Shown: positions 46,047-54,518 of the stretch, piece after piece | Layout: each line of letters begins with the position of its first letter | How positions within the stretch are numbered: position 1 is the first letter of the stretch | Source of the DNA: Nonomuraea solani | GTDB lineage: Bacteria > Actinomycetota > Actinomycetes > Streptosporangiales > Streptosporangiaceae | Assembly (NCBI RefSeq): GCF_900108335.1 | Contig: NZ_FNVT01000010.1 | Coordinates: 124,001-188,000 of the forward strand | DNA length: 64,000 nucleotides | Reading direction: 5' to 3' | Position numbers and translations under genes: made by a program | The notes under the pieces: generated by a model | Told to the model about the DNA's origin: nothing | The model's input: only the letters and a program-made list of their open reading frames with translations | The model's database searches: none

Positions 46047-48790
46047 GCGCCCTCCGTGTCGATCTGGCGGTCCAGCTCTGCCCCGAGGCCGCGCAGCACG
46101 TCCTGGACCATGCCGATGACGGAGACGTACACGCCGAGGTCGAACAGCAGCCCCGTGGACAGGTGCACGTGCCCCACCAGCGGCACGCTCACGTCCGTGG
46201 CCAGCATGTCCAGCGCCGCCCGCCCGAACAGCAGCCCGAGCAGCGCCGTGCCCGCCGACAGCGTCAGGCCCGCGCCCATCAGCACGCCCGCGTGCACCGG
46301 CACGGCCACCGCCAGCTCGTTGCGCCCGCCCGCCAGGAACCGCACGGTGATCGCCAGCCCCGCCACGATGCCGCCCGCGAACCCGCCGCCGACCCCGCTG
46401 TGCCCGATGAACAGCAGGAACACCGACAGCAGCAGCACGGTGTGGAACGTCAGCCGGGCCGCCACCTCGAACGCCAGCGCCCGCTGCCCGTGCGGCAGCG
46501 TGGCCGCCAGCCAGTGCGCTCTCGGGCGGTGCCCGCCCTCGGCCCGCTCGATGCTGTACGACCTGCGCCGCAGGAACACCAGGCTCGTCACGCCCAGCGT
46601 CAGCACGATGAGCACCGTGCTCTCGCCCATGGTGTCCCAGGCGCGGATGTCGAGGATCAGCGCGCTGACCACGTTGCGGGCGCCCGCCTCCACGGCCGCC
46701 GGCCCCAGCAGCGCGCCCACCGGCTCGGCGTTCCGCGCGCCCATCGCCAGCATGCCCGCGCCGGTGGCCACCACGCCCACCGCGAGCCCGAGCCCCATCC
46801 GGAACGCGAACGGCAGCCGCCCCTTGACCGGGTCGACCGGCAGGCGGCGCAGCACCAGCGCGAACACCACCAGGCTCAGCGTCTCGGCCAGGAACTGGGT
46901 CAGCGCCAGGTCGGGCGAGCCGTGGGCGAGGAACAGCAGCGCCGTGCCGTAACCGGTGAGGCCGATGGCCAGGGCCAGCAGGATGTACGCGCGGGCGAAC
47001 AGCACCAGCGCGGCCGCCGCCACCAGGAGCACGGTGACGACGGGCTGCTCGGGGCGCTGCCAGGCGACGATGGGCGGGTCGAGGCGGGGCGGGCCGCCGT
47101 ACAGGAGGGAGAACAGGCCGACGCCGACGGTGGCCAGCAGGGTGAGCATCAGGTAGTCGGGGAGGGAGCCGCGCTGGATGAAGCCGGTGACCTGGATGGC
47201 GAAGTGGTCGAGCCGTCGTACGGCGGCCCAGAAGATCCGGCCGGAGTCGACCACGTGCAGGGCCGAGCCCACCCTGGCGACAGGCTCCCTGGCCAGGAAC
47301 AGCACCACCCCGGCCGCCAGCGTCCCGGCCGACAGGAGCAGCGGCAGGGAGACCCCGCTCCAGATGGCGAGGTGGGTCTCATGCCCGCGCTCGCGATAGG
47401 TCCCGATATATCCGGACATCGACGCCGCGTACGCGGGCGCCATCGGCGCCAGCACCAACCCCAGCCCGGCCAGCAGCGCGGCCGGCCCGAACATCGCCGC
47501 CGGTGTCTTCTTCGTTGGCCGCGGCTCGGTGCCCGGTTTGTCGGCGAACGCCCCCCACAGGAACCGCAGCGTGTACGCCGCCGTCAGCGCCGACCCCGCC
47601 ACCACCGCCGCCAGCGTGAACGGCGAGTCCAGCAGCGCCTCCAGCGCCGCCTCCTTGGCCGCGAACCCCGCCAGCGGCGGCAGCCCCGCCATCGACGCCC
47701 CCGCCAGCACCGCCGCCCCGCACACCCACGGCATCGCCCGTCCCACGCCGCTCAGCTCGCCCAGCTCCCGGGTGCCCGCCGCGTGATCGACGATCCCCAC
47801 CACCAGGAACAACGCCGCCTTGAACAGCGCGTGCGCCGGCAACAGGGCCGCCCCGGCCAGCGCCGCGCCCTGGTTCCCCGAGCCGAACAGCACCACCAGG
47901 AACCCCAGCTGACCAACCGTGCCGTAGGCCAGCAGCCGCTTCAGATCCGTCTCCCGCAGCGCCCGCCACCCGCCCAGCAGCATCGTCACCGCGCCGAGCG
48001 GCACCGCCACCGCCCCCCACGGCGCCAGGTCGCCGACCGCGGGGCCGAGCCTGGCCAGCAGGTACACGCCCGCCTTCACCATGGCCGCCGCGTGCAGATA
48101 CGCCGACACGGGCGTCGGCGCGGCCATCGCGGCGGGCAGCCACGTGCTGAACGGGAAGATCGCCGACTTCGACAGCGCCCCCGCCAGGATCAGCACCAGG
48201 GCGACCGGGCCGATGTCCGGGGGACGGGCGACGATCTCCGAGATCTGGTACGTGCCCGCCGCCTGGCCGAGCAGCACGAACCCGGCCAGCATCGCCAGGC
48301 CGCCGAACGTGGTGACCGACAGGGCCTTCATCGCGGCCCGCCGGCTCGGCTTGCTCAGCGGGTCGTACCCGATGAGCAGGTAGGAGAAGACGGTGGTCAG
48401 CTCCCAGAACACGTACAGCAGGAGCAGGTCGTCGGCCGTCACCAGCCCCAGCATCGACCCGGCGAAGGCCACCATCACGCCGCCGTAGCGGCCGTCGCCC
48501 CGCGCGAAGTAGCGGGCGCTGTAGACGAGGACGAGCGCGCCGACGCCGGTGACCAGGCACATCATCACCACGGCGAGCGGGTCGGCGCGGAAGGACAGCT
48601 CCATGCCCATCACGGGGGCCCACGGGGTGCTCTCGCGCACGGGCAGCCCGCGCGCCGCCAGCCAGAGCGTGTAACAGAAACCGGCCGCGGGCGGCACGGC
48701 CAGCAGGTAGAGGGAGGCGCGTCCCATGCGGGCGGCCAGCCAGGGAGCGCAGATCGCCGCCACCGCATGCAGGATCAGCAGCGACTCCAT
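46043..48790 (-). CDS. mnhA: Mrp antiporter subunit A fused to subunit B
   Basis: A 915-aa membrane protein. The first ~480 residues are the NuoL-like antiporter module (YDPLSKPSRRAAMKAL; FPFSTWLPAAMAAPTPVSAYLHAA; TDLKRLLAYGTVGQLGF). A middle MnhA-specific part and a C-terminal MnhB domain follow (FLLFIGHSGVGGGFAGGIVAGL). The A-B fusion is usual in actinobacteria. First gene of the six-gene operon; GGGGAG lies before ATG 48790. The complex extrudes Na+ in exchange for H+ and supports pH and salt tolerance. Confidence 0.94.
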   Translation of the reverse strand: MESLLILHAVAAICAPWLAARMGRASLYLLAVPPAAGFCYTLWLAARGLPVRESTPWAPVMGMELSFRADPLAVVMMCLVTGVGALVLVYSARYFARGDGRYGGVMVAFAGSMLGLVTADDLLLLYVFWELTTVFSYLLIGYDPLSKPSRRAAMKALSVTTFGGLAMLAGFVLLGQAAGTYQISEIVARPPDIGPVALVLILAGALSKSAIFPFSTWLPAAMAAPTPVSAYLHAAAMVKAGVYLLARLGPAVGDLAPWGAVAVPLGAVTMLLGGWRALRETDLKRLLAYGTVGQLGFLVVLFGSGNQGAALAGAALLPAHALFKAALFLVVGIVDHAAGTRELGELSGVGRAMPWVCGAAVLAGASMAGLPPLAGFAAKEAALEALLDSPFTLAAVVAGSALTAAYTLRFLWGAFADKPGTEPRPTKKTPAAMFGPAALLAGLGLVLAPMAPAYAASMSGYIGTYRERGHETHLAIWSGVSLPLLLSAGTLAAGVVLFLAREPVARVGSALHVVDSGRIFWAAVRRLDHFAIQVTGFIQRGSLPDYLMLTLLATVGVGLFSLLYGGPPRLDPPIVAWQRPEQPVVTVLLVAAAALVLFARAYILLALAIGLTGYGTALLFLAHGSPDLALTQFLAETLSLVVFALVLRRLPVDPVKGRLPFAFRMGLGLAVGVVATGAGMLAMGARNAEPVGALLGPAAVEAGARNVVSALILDIRAWDTMGESTVLIVLTLGVTSLVFLRRRSYSIERAEGGHRPRAHWLAATLPHGQRALAFEVAARLTFHTVLLLSVFLLFIGHSGVGGGFAGGIVAGLAITVRFLAGGRNELAVAVPVHAGVLMGAGLTLSAGTALLGLLFGRAALDMLATDVSVPLVGHVHLSTGLLFDLGVYVSVIGMVQDVLRGLGAELDRQIDTEGA

Positions 48791-48914
48791 GGGCTCCCCG
48801 GGACTCTACTTTCGGACTACCGGCCGCAATTTCCGGCTACGTCCTGTCCCGCCCAATCTCTCCCGATCCCCCGGCCGCCACCCCGCAGGCGCGACCGGGG
48901 TTGACTCGAACCTT

Positions 48915-50321
48915 TCAAGCCTTGGTGCAGGCTTTCGGCTGCGGCGCCCGCGTCGTGATCAGGTATCGGTCGATCTGCCGCTCCAGGCACGACTCGCCGC
49001 CGGAATAGGCGGTGTGGCCGTCGGCGTCGTTGGTCAGCAGCACGCCGTTGCGCAACTGCCCCGCCAGCGATCGGGCCAGCTTGTACGGGGTCGCCGGATC
49101 ACGGGTCGTACCGACCACCACGATCGGTGGCGAACCGGCGGCCCGGACCTTCTTCGGGTATCTCTTGCCCTTGACCGGCCAGTACGCGCACGGGCTCTCG
49201 GGATGGTCGACGCAGTTGATGGCCATGAGGGCCGCGAAATCGTTGTCGTAGGTGCCGTCGGCGCGCCGCCCGTTGCTCTCGTCGGCCAGCAGCAACAGCC
49301 TGGCGCCCTCGCCCTTGGAGGCGTCCGTCAGCGCCTGGCGCAGCCTCGGCCAGAGGGCGGTCGAGTACATCGAGTACTCCACCGCCGTCCGTACCACGGC
49401 CTCGTTGACCTGCCGGCTGTCGTACGCGTTGCGCAGCGGGGCGATGTCGGCCCGCAGGTAGAGCTGGTCGAGCTTCTTCAGCGCCGCCTTGACCGTGTGC
49501 TTCTTGAACGGGCAGCCCTTGGTCCTGAAACAGTCGCGCAGGAACGACGCGGTCGCCACCTGGAACCCGCGATCCTGGTCCCGCCCGAACTCCGCCCCCG
49601 TCTGAGACGGATCCTCGGCACCGTCGAGCACCATCGCCCGAATCCGCCTCGGGTAAAGGTCGGCGTAGATCGACCCGAGATACGTCCCGTACGAGAAACC
49701 CAGGTACGTGAGCCGCTCATCGCCCAGGGCGGCCCGCATCACGTCCATGTCCCGCGCCGCGTTCACCGTGTTGACCTGCGCCAGCAGCTTCTTGGTGGAG
49801 TTCTTCGCACAGAACTTGGCGAACAGCCGATCCCACCGCTGGGCCAGCTTGGCCTCGGCGCGCGTGTCGGGAGTCGGATCCACCGCGAAGTAGGCGTCCA
49901 GATCGAGTGGCCCGAAACACTTCACCGGCGACGAGGCACCGACACCGCGCGGATCGAATCCCACGATGTCGAACCGTTCCCGAACGGCCGCCGAAACAGC
50001 GGCCTTGTTCCCTTTCACAAAAGCCACACCAGACGCACCGGGCCCACCCGGATTCACCAGCAACGAGCCGGCCTTTTTACCCGTGGCCGGAAGCCGGATC
50101 ATGCTGATCTTAATCCGCTTGCCATCCGGCTTCGAATAGTCGAGCGGAACCTGAACAGCGGAACACTGAAACCCCCCGCCACAGGGGGTCCAGGAGATCC
50201 GCTGCCCGTAAAAGGAGTCGAGCCGGGTGGGGGCGGCAGCCTGAGCAGCCGTACCGGTCAGTCCGGTAAGGGCGATCAAGCCTGCGAGGACAGGCACAAG
50301 GATTTTGGTCAGATGTCGCAT
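48915..50321 (-). CDS. Secreted alpha/beta hydrolase, S33 tripeptidyl aminopeptidase-like
   Basis: A 468-aa exported hydrolase with a signal peptide ending near AAQAAAP. The oxyanion region NPGGPGASG, DPRGVGAS, nucleophile elbow GFSYGTYLG and a C-terminal TAP-like domain with DPATPY and DGHTAY (His) show an intact triad. Relatives (SlpD/SlpE, Tap) remove N-terminal tripeptides from secreted proteins. I use ATG 50321; a TTG two codons upstream is the other choice. A good promoter lies at 50357-50385. Confidence 0.88.
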   Translation of the reverse strand: MRHLTKILVPVLAGLIALTGLTGTAAQAAAPTRLDSFYGQRISWTPCGGGFQCSAVQVPLDYSKPDGKRIKISMIRLPATGKKAGSLLVNPGGPGASGVAFVKGNKAAVSAAVRERFDIVGFDPRGVGASSPVKCFGPLDLDAYFAVDPTPDTRAEAKLAQRWDRLFAKFCAKNSTKKLLAQVNTVNAARDMDVMRAALGDERLTYLGFSYGTYLGSIYADLYPRRIRAMVLDGAEDPSQTGAEFGRDQDRGFQVATASFLRDCFRTKGCPFKKHTVKAALKKLDQLYLRADIAPLRNAYDSRQVNEAVVRTAVEYSMYSTALWPRLRQALTDASKGEGARLLLLADESNGRRADGTYDNDFAALMAINCVDHPESPCAYWPVKGKRYPKKVRAAGSPPIVVVGTTRDPATPYKLARSLAGQLRNGVLLTNDADGHTAYSGGESCLERQIDRYLITTRAPQPKACTKA

Positions 50322-50356
50322 GTACAAAACGTGCTGGAGGAAACTTGCGGCTTTCT

Positions 50357-50385
50357 TTAATACCGCCTGAACAGATCGATTGCAA
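50357..50385 (-). promoter_or_regulatory. Promoter for the S33 hydrolase gene
   Basis: Reading the minus strand, TTGCAA (50385-50380) and TATTAA (50362-50357) are separated by 17 nt, close to the primary sigma-factor consensus. It points into the hydrolase gene, about 36 nt before ATG 50321. The local AT content is well above the surroundings. Confidence 0.55.
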
Positions 50386-50550
50386 GCGCCCTACGACCCG
50401 TTGACCTGCCCTTTCACCGAAACGCCACCCAGAACCACTTCAGGCTCCTCGACGCACGGTCCTCGCACACTCGGGCCCTGCCTCCCAGGGGCTCCGCCAC
50501 GAGCCCAGGGGCGAAAGGGCTTCCAGCCCTCTCACGCTCTCCCGGGGGGT

Positions 50551-50618
50551 GGGCCGGCGGCTCATGGGCAACTCGGCTTACAAGCGAGGGGTCACTGGTT
50601 CGAACCCGGCACCGCCCG
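50551..50618 (+). pseudogene. tRNA-Val(UAC)-like remnant lacking a proper D-arm
   Basis: The 3' two thirds look like tRNA-Val(UAC): anticodon loop CTTACAA within CTCGG/GCGAG (four of five pairs), variable loop GGGTC, and T-loop TTCGAAC in a four-pair stem. An acceptor 3' strand ACCGCCC (50611-50617) pairs with GGGCCGG (50551-50557) at five of seven positions. The D-arm region is short and does not fold, and the total is 68 nt. Probably a decayed tRNA or a recombination scar. The rest of the 50328-50937 gap shows no convincing gene apart from the weak ORF listed next. Confidence 0.45.
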
Positions 50619-50931
50619 ACAGGTCAAGTGCATGCTTTGGGCAAGAGGCAGGTCGAAGGCAAAACGGGAGACAGGCCTTCCTGGAGGATTTGCTGATCTG
50701 TGCCTGCCGATCAGCGCTTACCTGACCTGAGCGGAGGTGTCCACTCGCCGCGAACAGATCTTCCAACATGGGTTGAGCGCGATCGGGAACGGGTTCGTCG
50801 GGGAAGATCTCCGTGCACAGCCTGAGGACTTCATCGGCCGACGTGAGCCCCAACCTTTCGACAAGAGCCCGGGTGTCGCCCGTGCGTTCGCCACAGACTC
50901 CTCCCCTCCCCTGGCGGGTAGGCGACGTCAT
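50578..50931 (-). pseudogene. Short ORF, possible gene fragment
   Basis: An open frame of 117 codons starts 7 nt after the stop of the membrane-protein gene at 50938. Its middle (ALVERLGLTSADEVLRLC, then PDEPVPDRAQPMLEDLF) reads like real protein. The last residues (AGFEPVTPRL) are simply the antisense of the tRNA-like remnant, and no ribosome site is evident. It may be the end of a broken gene. I do not recognise a family. Confidence 0.22.
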
Positions 50932-50937
50932 GGGCTC

Positions 50938-51441
50938 TTACCAGCAGCGGGTGTCCATGAAGGTGCTCCCCGGGAACAGAGCGCTCACCTCGATGACCAG
51001 CGATCCGTGGACCACCGGTTTGTCCGTGGCGGCCGAGGGCTTGCCGGAGTCGTCGTACCACACCCATGCGGAGAAATCGATCTCGGAGAAATTGTCGTCC
51101 CCCTTCGTGAAGTCCGCCTTTCGGTAATGGGCCAGGATCTCGTCCGTCGGCCTTTTCATGTCCAGTGAGAAACGCAGGTCGACCCAGCAGTCGGTGGAAT
51201 CGCCGCTCACCACGGCCTGCGTGCCGAAATCGCCGAAGCCGGTCTCCGGAGGTAGCGGGTGGTCCAGGATGCGGTCCATGAGGCGGGACACGCGGTAGTC
51301 GTCGAGCCAGTGCGGTGTCATGGCGACCACGTAGAGGAGGAGCAGCGGAATCAAGGGTAAGGCGGCCCACCGCAACCATCGCGATTTTCTGGGTTTCGGT
51401 GCGGGGGCGGTTGCGGGTGCCTCAGGGGTGGTGATCGTCAT
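50938..51441 (-). CDS. Membrane-anchored hypothetical protein
   Basis: About 167 residues from ATG 51441. A Pro/Ala-rich basic start (APAPKPRKSRWLRW) is followed by one membrane helix (ALPLIPLLLLYVVAM) and an extracytoplasmic domain with the pair CWVDLRFSLD...TRCW, which could form a disulfide. In-frame ATGs at 51450 and further up are alternatives; a GAGAAG lies 9 nt before 51441. Family not recognised. It lies divergent from two small secreted peptides. Confidence 0.6.
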   Translation of the reverse strand: MTITTPEAPATAPAPKPRKSRWLRWAALPLIPLLLLYVVAMTPHWLDDYRVSRLMDRILDHPLPPETGFGDFGTQAVVSGDSTDCWVDLRFSLDMKRPTDEILAHYRKADFTKGDDNFSEIDFSAWVWYDDSGKPSAATDKPVVHGSLVIEVSALFPGSTFMDTRCW

Positions 51442-51623
51442 GGGCGGCATCTTCTCGTACGAGAGTCCCGGGTGCGCGTCCGATTCCTGTCGTTCTCCAG
51501 GGTTCAGTGGAATATGAGCCCCTCTTGCGTTTTCCTCCAAGAGGACGGATCATTTCGATCATCGGTTGGGCCGACCATGAAGTCGCGGGACCCTGTGCTG
51601 GTTCGTTCTCGGGAAGGACCCTG

Positions 51624-51860
51624 ATGATCCGTCGCGCCCTCATAGCCGTAGCCCTGACCGCGACCACTCTCGTCGTTCTACCGGCCGGCCCGGCGCAGGC
51701 CAGGCCCTGCGGGCTCGACTACTCCTGCACCACCACGTACTACTCCGACTCCGCCCACACCAACGCCGTCGGCGGTAAGCAGGAGGACTGCGACGGAACC
51801 ACCCGTACCTGGGGTGTGCGCGGTCCCTATCTGACCTTCTCCGAGCGTCCCTGCTTCTGA
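51624..51860 (+). CDS. Small secreted Cys-rich peptide (DUF6289-like), copy 1
   Basis: A 78-aa precursor. The signal peptide (MIRRALIAVALTATTLVVLP...AQA) is followed by a mature part of about 52 residues with four cysteines (PCGLDYSC, EDC, RPC), suggesting two disulfides. The YYSDSAHTNAVGG and TWGV segments match the family from memory. AAGGA precedes ATG 51624 by 6-7 nt. A clear paralogue follows 71 nt later. Function unknown; released peptide or cell-wall protein. Confidence 0.78.
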   Translation: MIRRALIAVALTATTLVVLPAGPAQARPCGLDYSCTTTYYSDSAHTNAVGGKQEDCDGTTRTWGVRGPYLTFSERPCF

Positions 51861-51931
51861 CCGGGCGGCCGGCTCCGATGGGGCGGCACCCAGGTCATCC
51901 GTGTACGAGAAACAACAAGAGAGGACGTTTC

Positions 51932-52168
51932 ATGATCCGTCGTGTGCTGGCCGTCGCGGCCTTGACCACCCTCGCGCTCGCCACCGTACCGGCCGTCGCG
52001 CAGGCCGCCCCTCGCTGCCTGGCCGGCTACATGTGCAACTCCCAGTACTTTTCCGACTCCGCGCGCACCAACCTGGTCGGGGTCAAGACGGAGCACTGCA
52101 ATGGTGAGGTGTCGATGTGGGGCAGGGTCACCGGCTACCTCAACTGGGCCGCCTACCCCTGCACCTGA
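51932..52168 (+). CDS. Small secreted Cys-rich peptide (DUF6289-like), copy 2
   Basis: A 78-aa precursor of the same length and layout as the upstream peptide. MIRRVLAVAALTTLALATVP and a cleavage site after AQA precede a mature part with four cysteines at matching positions (RCLAGYMC, EHC, YPC). The shared core is YFSDSARTNLVG versus YYSDSAHTNAVG. GAGAGGA lies 6 nt before ATG 51932. Its end overlaps the convergent regulator gene by 16 nt. It arose by tandem duplication. Confidence 0.78.
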   Translation: MIRRVLAVAALTTLALATVPAVAQAAPRCLAGYMCNSQYFSDSARTNLVGVKTEHCNGEVSMWGRVTGYLNWAAYPCT

Positions 52169-53010
52169 AGCTTCGCCAGGGCGGCGGCCTCCGGGGTGCC
52201 GTCCTCGGCGCTGAACACGTGCACGACCAGGCCGGTCTCGCCCGGTGCCGACGGCACGTGGAGGGTCTCGAAGTCCAGGATGAGCAGGCCGGTCGCCGGG
52301 TGCCACAGCCGCTTGCGGCCCGCGGCGCACATGACGACCTCGCCCGTGGCCCAGACGCGCCGGAAGTCCTCGCTGCCCGCGGACAGCTCGGTGATGAGGG
52401 CGGCGAGGTCTCCGTCGGCGGGGTAATTGGCGGCGGCGACCCGTAGCTGGCCCACGGCCTCCGCCGCCCGGTCCGCCCAGTCGGGGTGCACCTCGCGGGC
52501 GGCGGGGTCGAGGAACAGGAACCTGGCGTTGTTCCGGTCGCGGCGGGCCGGGTCGGCCAGGCCGCCGATCAGTTCGGCGCCCAGGGTGTTCCAGGCCACG
52601 ACGTCGAGGCGGTGGTTCGTGGCGAACGCGGGGAAACGGGTGAGGTCGTCGAGGAGGCGGCGCAGCAGCGGGCTGACCCGGGCGTCGGGAGCCGGGTCGT
52701 CACGCCTGGCGCCGGCCAGGGTGGCCAGGTGGCGGCGCTCGGCGACGTCCAGGTCGAGGGCTCTGGCCAGGGCGTCGAGCACCTCGGGAGAGGGCTGGGT
52801 GGCGCGGCCCTGCTCAAGACGTACGTAATAATCGACGCTGATCCCGGCGAGCTGGGCGAGCTCCTCACGGCGCAGGCCGCGCACCCGGCGGCGGCGCCCG
52901 CCGTTCAACCCGCCGTTGATCCCGGCGTGTTCGGGCGTGACGCGTCCCCGGCGGGCGCGCAGGAAGCCGCCGAGCGCCCGCTCGGCATCGGCGTGGTTCG
53001 CGGTGGCCAT
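52153..53010 (-). CDS. XRE-family regulator with MmyB-like ligand domain
   Basis: A 285-aa regulator. The helix-turn-helix (LRREELAQLAGISVDYYVRLEQGR, in pieces, about 45-70) is followed by a PAS-like MmyB domain (FATNHRLDVVAWNTLGAEL; LIGGLADPARRDRNNARFLFLD). This class usually sits divergent from, and controls, an oxidoreductase gene; here it is the quinone oxidoreductase gene starting at 53104. An inverted repeat at 53019-53036 in the shared 93-nt promoter is a likely site. Confidence 0.9.
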   Translation of the reverse strand: MATANHADAERALGGFLRARRGRVTPEHAGINGGLNGGRRRRVRGLRREELAQLAGISVDYYVRLEQGRATQPSPEVLDALARALDLDVAERRHLATLAGARRDDPAPDARVSPLLRRLLDDLTRFPAFATNHRLDVVAWNTLGAELIGGLADPARRDRNNARFLFLDPAAREVHPDWADRAAEAVGQLRVAAANYPADGDLAALITELSAGSEDFRRVWATGEVVMCAAGRKRLWHPATGLLILDFETLHVPSAPGETGLVVHVFSAEDGTPEAAALAKLQVQG

Positions 53011-53018
53011 GATTCAAG

Positions 53019-53036
53019 GGTATGTCCACCAATACC
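53019..53036. promoter_or_regulatory. GGTAT-N8-ATACC inverted repeat in the XRE/quinone oxidoreductase divergent promoter
   Basis: Exact 5-bp arms at 53019-53023 and 53032-53036 lie 8 nt before the regulator start codon and about 70 nt before the oxidoreductase gene. The position suits autorepression and control of the divergent gene. Short arms make a chance origin possible. Confidence 0.35.
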
Positions 53037-53103
53037 AGGATCGCCGTTCCGCCGGTTCGACAGGGTTCTGGCTACCCCCTTTCACCTGCGCGAACGTGGT
53101 CTC

Positions 53104-53904
53104 ATGAGCAATGCCAAGAAGATTCTCATCGTCAGCGCCCACCCCGAGCCCCGCTCGCTCAACGCCGCCCTGACCGGGTTCGCGGCCGAGGAGCTGCGGG
53201 CGGCCGGGCACGAGGTGCGCGAGTCGGATCTGTACGCGATGAAGTGGAAGGCCGGGGTGGACGCCGACGACTTCCCCGACCACGCCGGCGACCGTCGGCT
53301 GGACGTGCTGGCGGTGTCCGGGGAGGCCACCCTGGCGGGGCGGCTGTCGGCGGACATCGCGGCCGAGCAGGAGAAGGTGCGCTGGGCCGACGCGGTCATC
53401 CTGCAGTTCCCGATGTGGTGGTTCTCGGTGCCGGCGGTGCTGAAGGGGTGGATCGACCGGGTGTTCACCTTCGAGTTCGCCCACGGGCCCTCCGTGCCGC
53501 CGCCGTACACCGAAGGCGCCCTGGGCGGGCGGCGGGCGCTCCTGTCGGTGACGGTCGGGGCCCGGGAGTCGGCCTTCTCGGAGCGGGGCATCCACGGGCG
53601 GCTGGCGGACGTGCTGTTTCCGCTGCAGCACGGCCTGTTCTGGTTCACGGGGATGACGCCGCTGGAGCCGTTCGCGATGTACGACTCGGTCGACGTGACG
53701 GAGGAGCGGTTCGAGGCGGCCAAGCGTAAGTACGGGCGGCGGCTCGGCGGGCTCTTCACCGACGAGCCGGTGCCGTACAGGTCTCTGGCGGGCGGTGACT
53801 ACGGCCGGGACATGCGGCTGCTGCCCGAGGTGGAGGGGCCGGGGGTGGGCGGGCTGGATGTCCACGTACGGCCGCTCGCCGTGCCCTCCACCGACTCGGA
53901 GTAG
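53104..53904 (+). CDS. NAD(P)H dehydrogenase (quinone), flavodoxin-like fold
   Basis: A 266-aa NQO1/MdaB-type flavoprotein. The N-terminus KKILIVSAHPEPRSLNAAL is the FMN/FAD phosphate loop. LQFPMWWFSVPAVLKGWIDRVF and the GGRRALLSVTVGA stretch are diagnostic. It reduces quinones or other electrophiles with two electrons, protecting against redox stress. Divergent from the XRE regulator. The last 106 nt overlap the convergent SDR gene. Confidence 0.9.
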   Translation: MSNAKKILIVSAHPEPRSLNAALTGFAAEELRAAGHEVRESDLYAMKWKAGVDADDFPDHAGDRRLDVLAVSGEATLAGRLSADIAAEQEKVRWADAVILQFPMWWFSVPAVLKGWIDRVFTFEFAHGPSVPPPYTEGALGGRRALLSVTVGARESAFSERGIHGRLADVLFPLQHGLFWFTGMTPLEPFAMYDSVDVTEERFEAAKRKYGRRLGGLFTDEPVPYRSLAGGDYGRDMRLLPEVEGPGVGGLDVHVRPLAVPSTDSE

Positions 53905-54428
53905 AGCCGGGCCACGTCAGCCGCCGGGGTGCCGTCCGCCGGGTCCATGCCGAGGCCGGTCAGGGTCTCGCTCACCCAGCCGGGGCTGACCGCGTTCAGG
54001 CGCAGGCCGCGGGGCAGTTCCGTGGCGGCCGCCCGGACGAACGCCTCCAGGCCCGCGTTCACCAGGAAGCCGAGCGAGCTGCCCGGCACCGGTTCGGCGA
54101 AGCGGCCGCTGGTGATGGTGATCGAGCCGCCGTCGCGCACGTGGGGGAGCGCCTGGCGTACCAGGTTCACCTGCCCGAGCAGCTTGCCGTCCAGGCCGGT
54201 CCAGAAGGCCGGGCCGGTCAGCGCGGACATGGCGCCGCTCGCGGCGCAGCACACCACCGCGTCCACCGTGCCGACCTCGGTGAACATGGCGTCGATGGAG
54301 GCCGGGTCCGTCAAATCCACCTGGTACGGGCCGCGACGCGAGGCCCGTACCAGGTCGTGACGTTCGCCCAGCAGGTCGCCGACCGCCCGGCCGATGGTTC
54401 CCGTCGCGCCGATCAGCAGGATTCGCAT
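53799..54428 (-). CDS. Short-chain dehydrogenase/reductase, C-terminus possibly altered by an indel
   Basis: A 209-aa SDR. It has the nucleotide motif LLIGATGTIGRAVGD, then VVCCAASGAMSAL (NAG region) and ITSGRFAEPVPGSSLGFLVNAGLEAFVRA. The Tyr of the usual YxxxK motif is absent: FLVNAGLEA occupies that place, as in some SDR subgroups. AAGGGA lies before ATG 54428. After VEGTASGRT the sequence becomes low-complexity (WTSSPPTPGPSTSGSS). Adding one G there would give RTVDI, the usual end, so a 1-nt deletion may have extended it into the neighbouring gene. Confidence 0.82.
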   Translation of the reverse strand: MRILLIGATGTIGRAVGDLLGERHDLVRASRRGPYQVDLTDPASIDAMFTEVGTVDAVVCCAASGAMSALTGPAFWTGLDGKLLGQVNLVRQALPHVRDGGSITITSGRFAEPVPGSSLGFLVNAGLEAFVRAAATELPRGLRLNAVSPGWVSETLTGLGMDPADGTPAADVARLYSESVEGTASGRTWTSSPPTPGPSTSGSSRMSRP

Positions 54429-54518
54429 GGTGGTCCCTTCGTTCGTCAGGAGACCAGCGTGCGGGAGGTGGGAAGGGGCAACCATCCCTCTGTGGTGCCT
54501 ATATCCGGCAGGTGCAGG

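Noticed and set aside
48870-48901. CCCCGG/CCGGGG hairpin as terminator after the S33 gene
   Set aside because: The stem is only 6 bp with a 20-nt loop; easily chance at this GC content.
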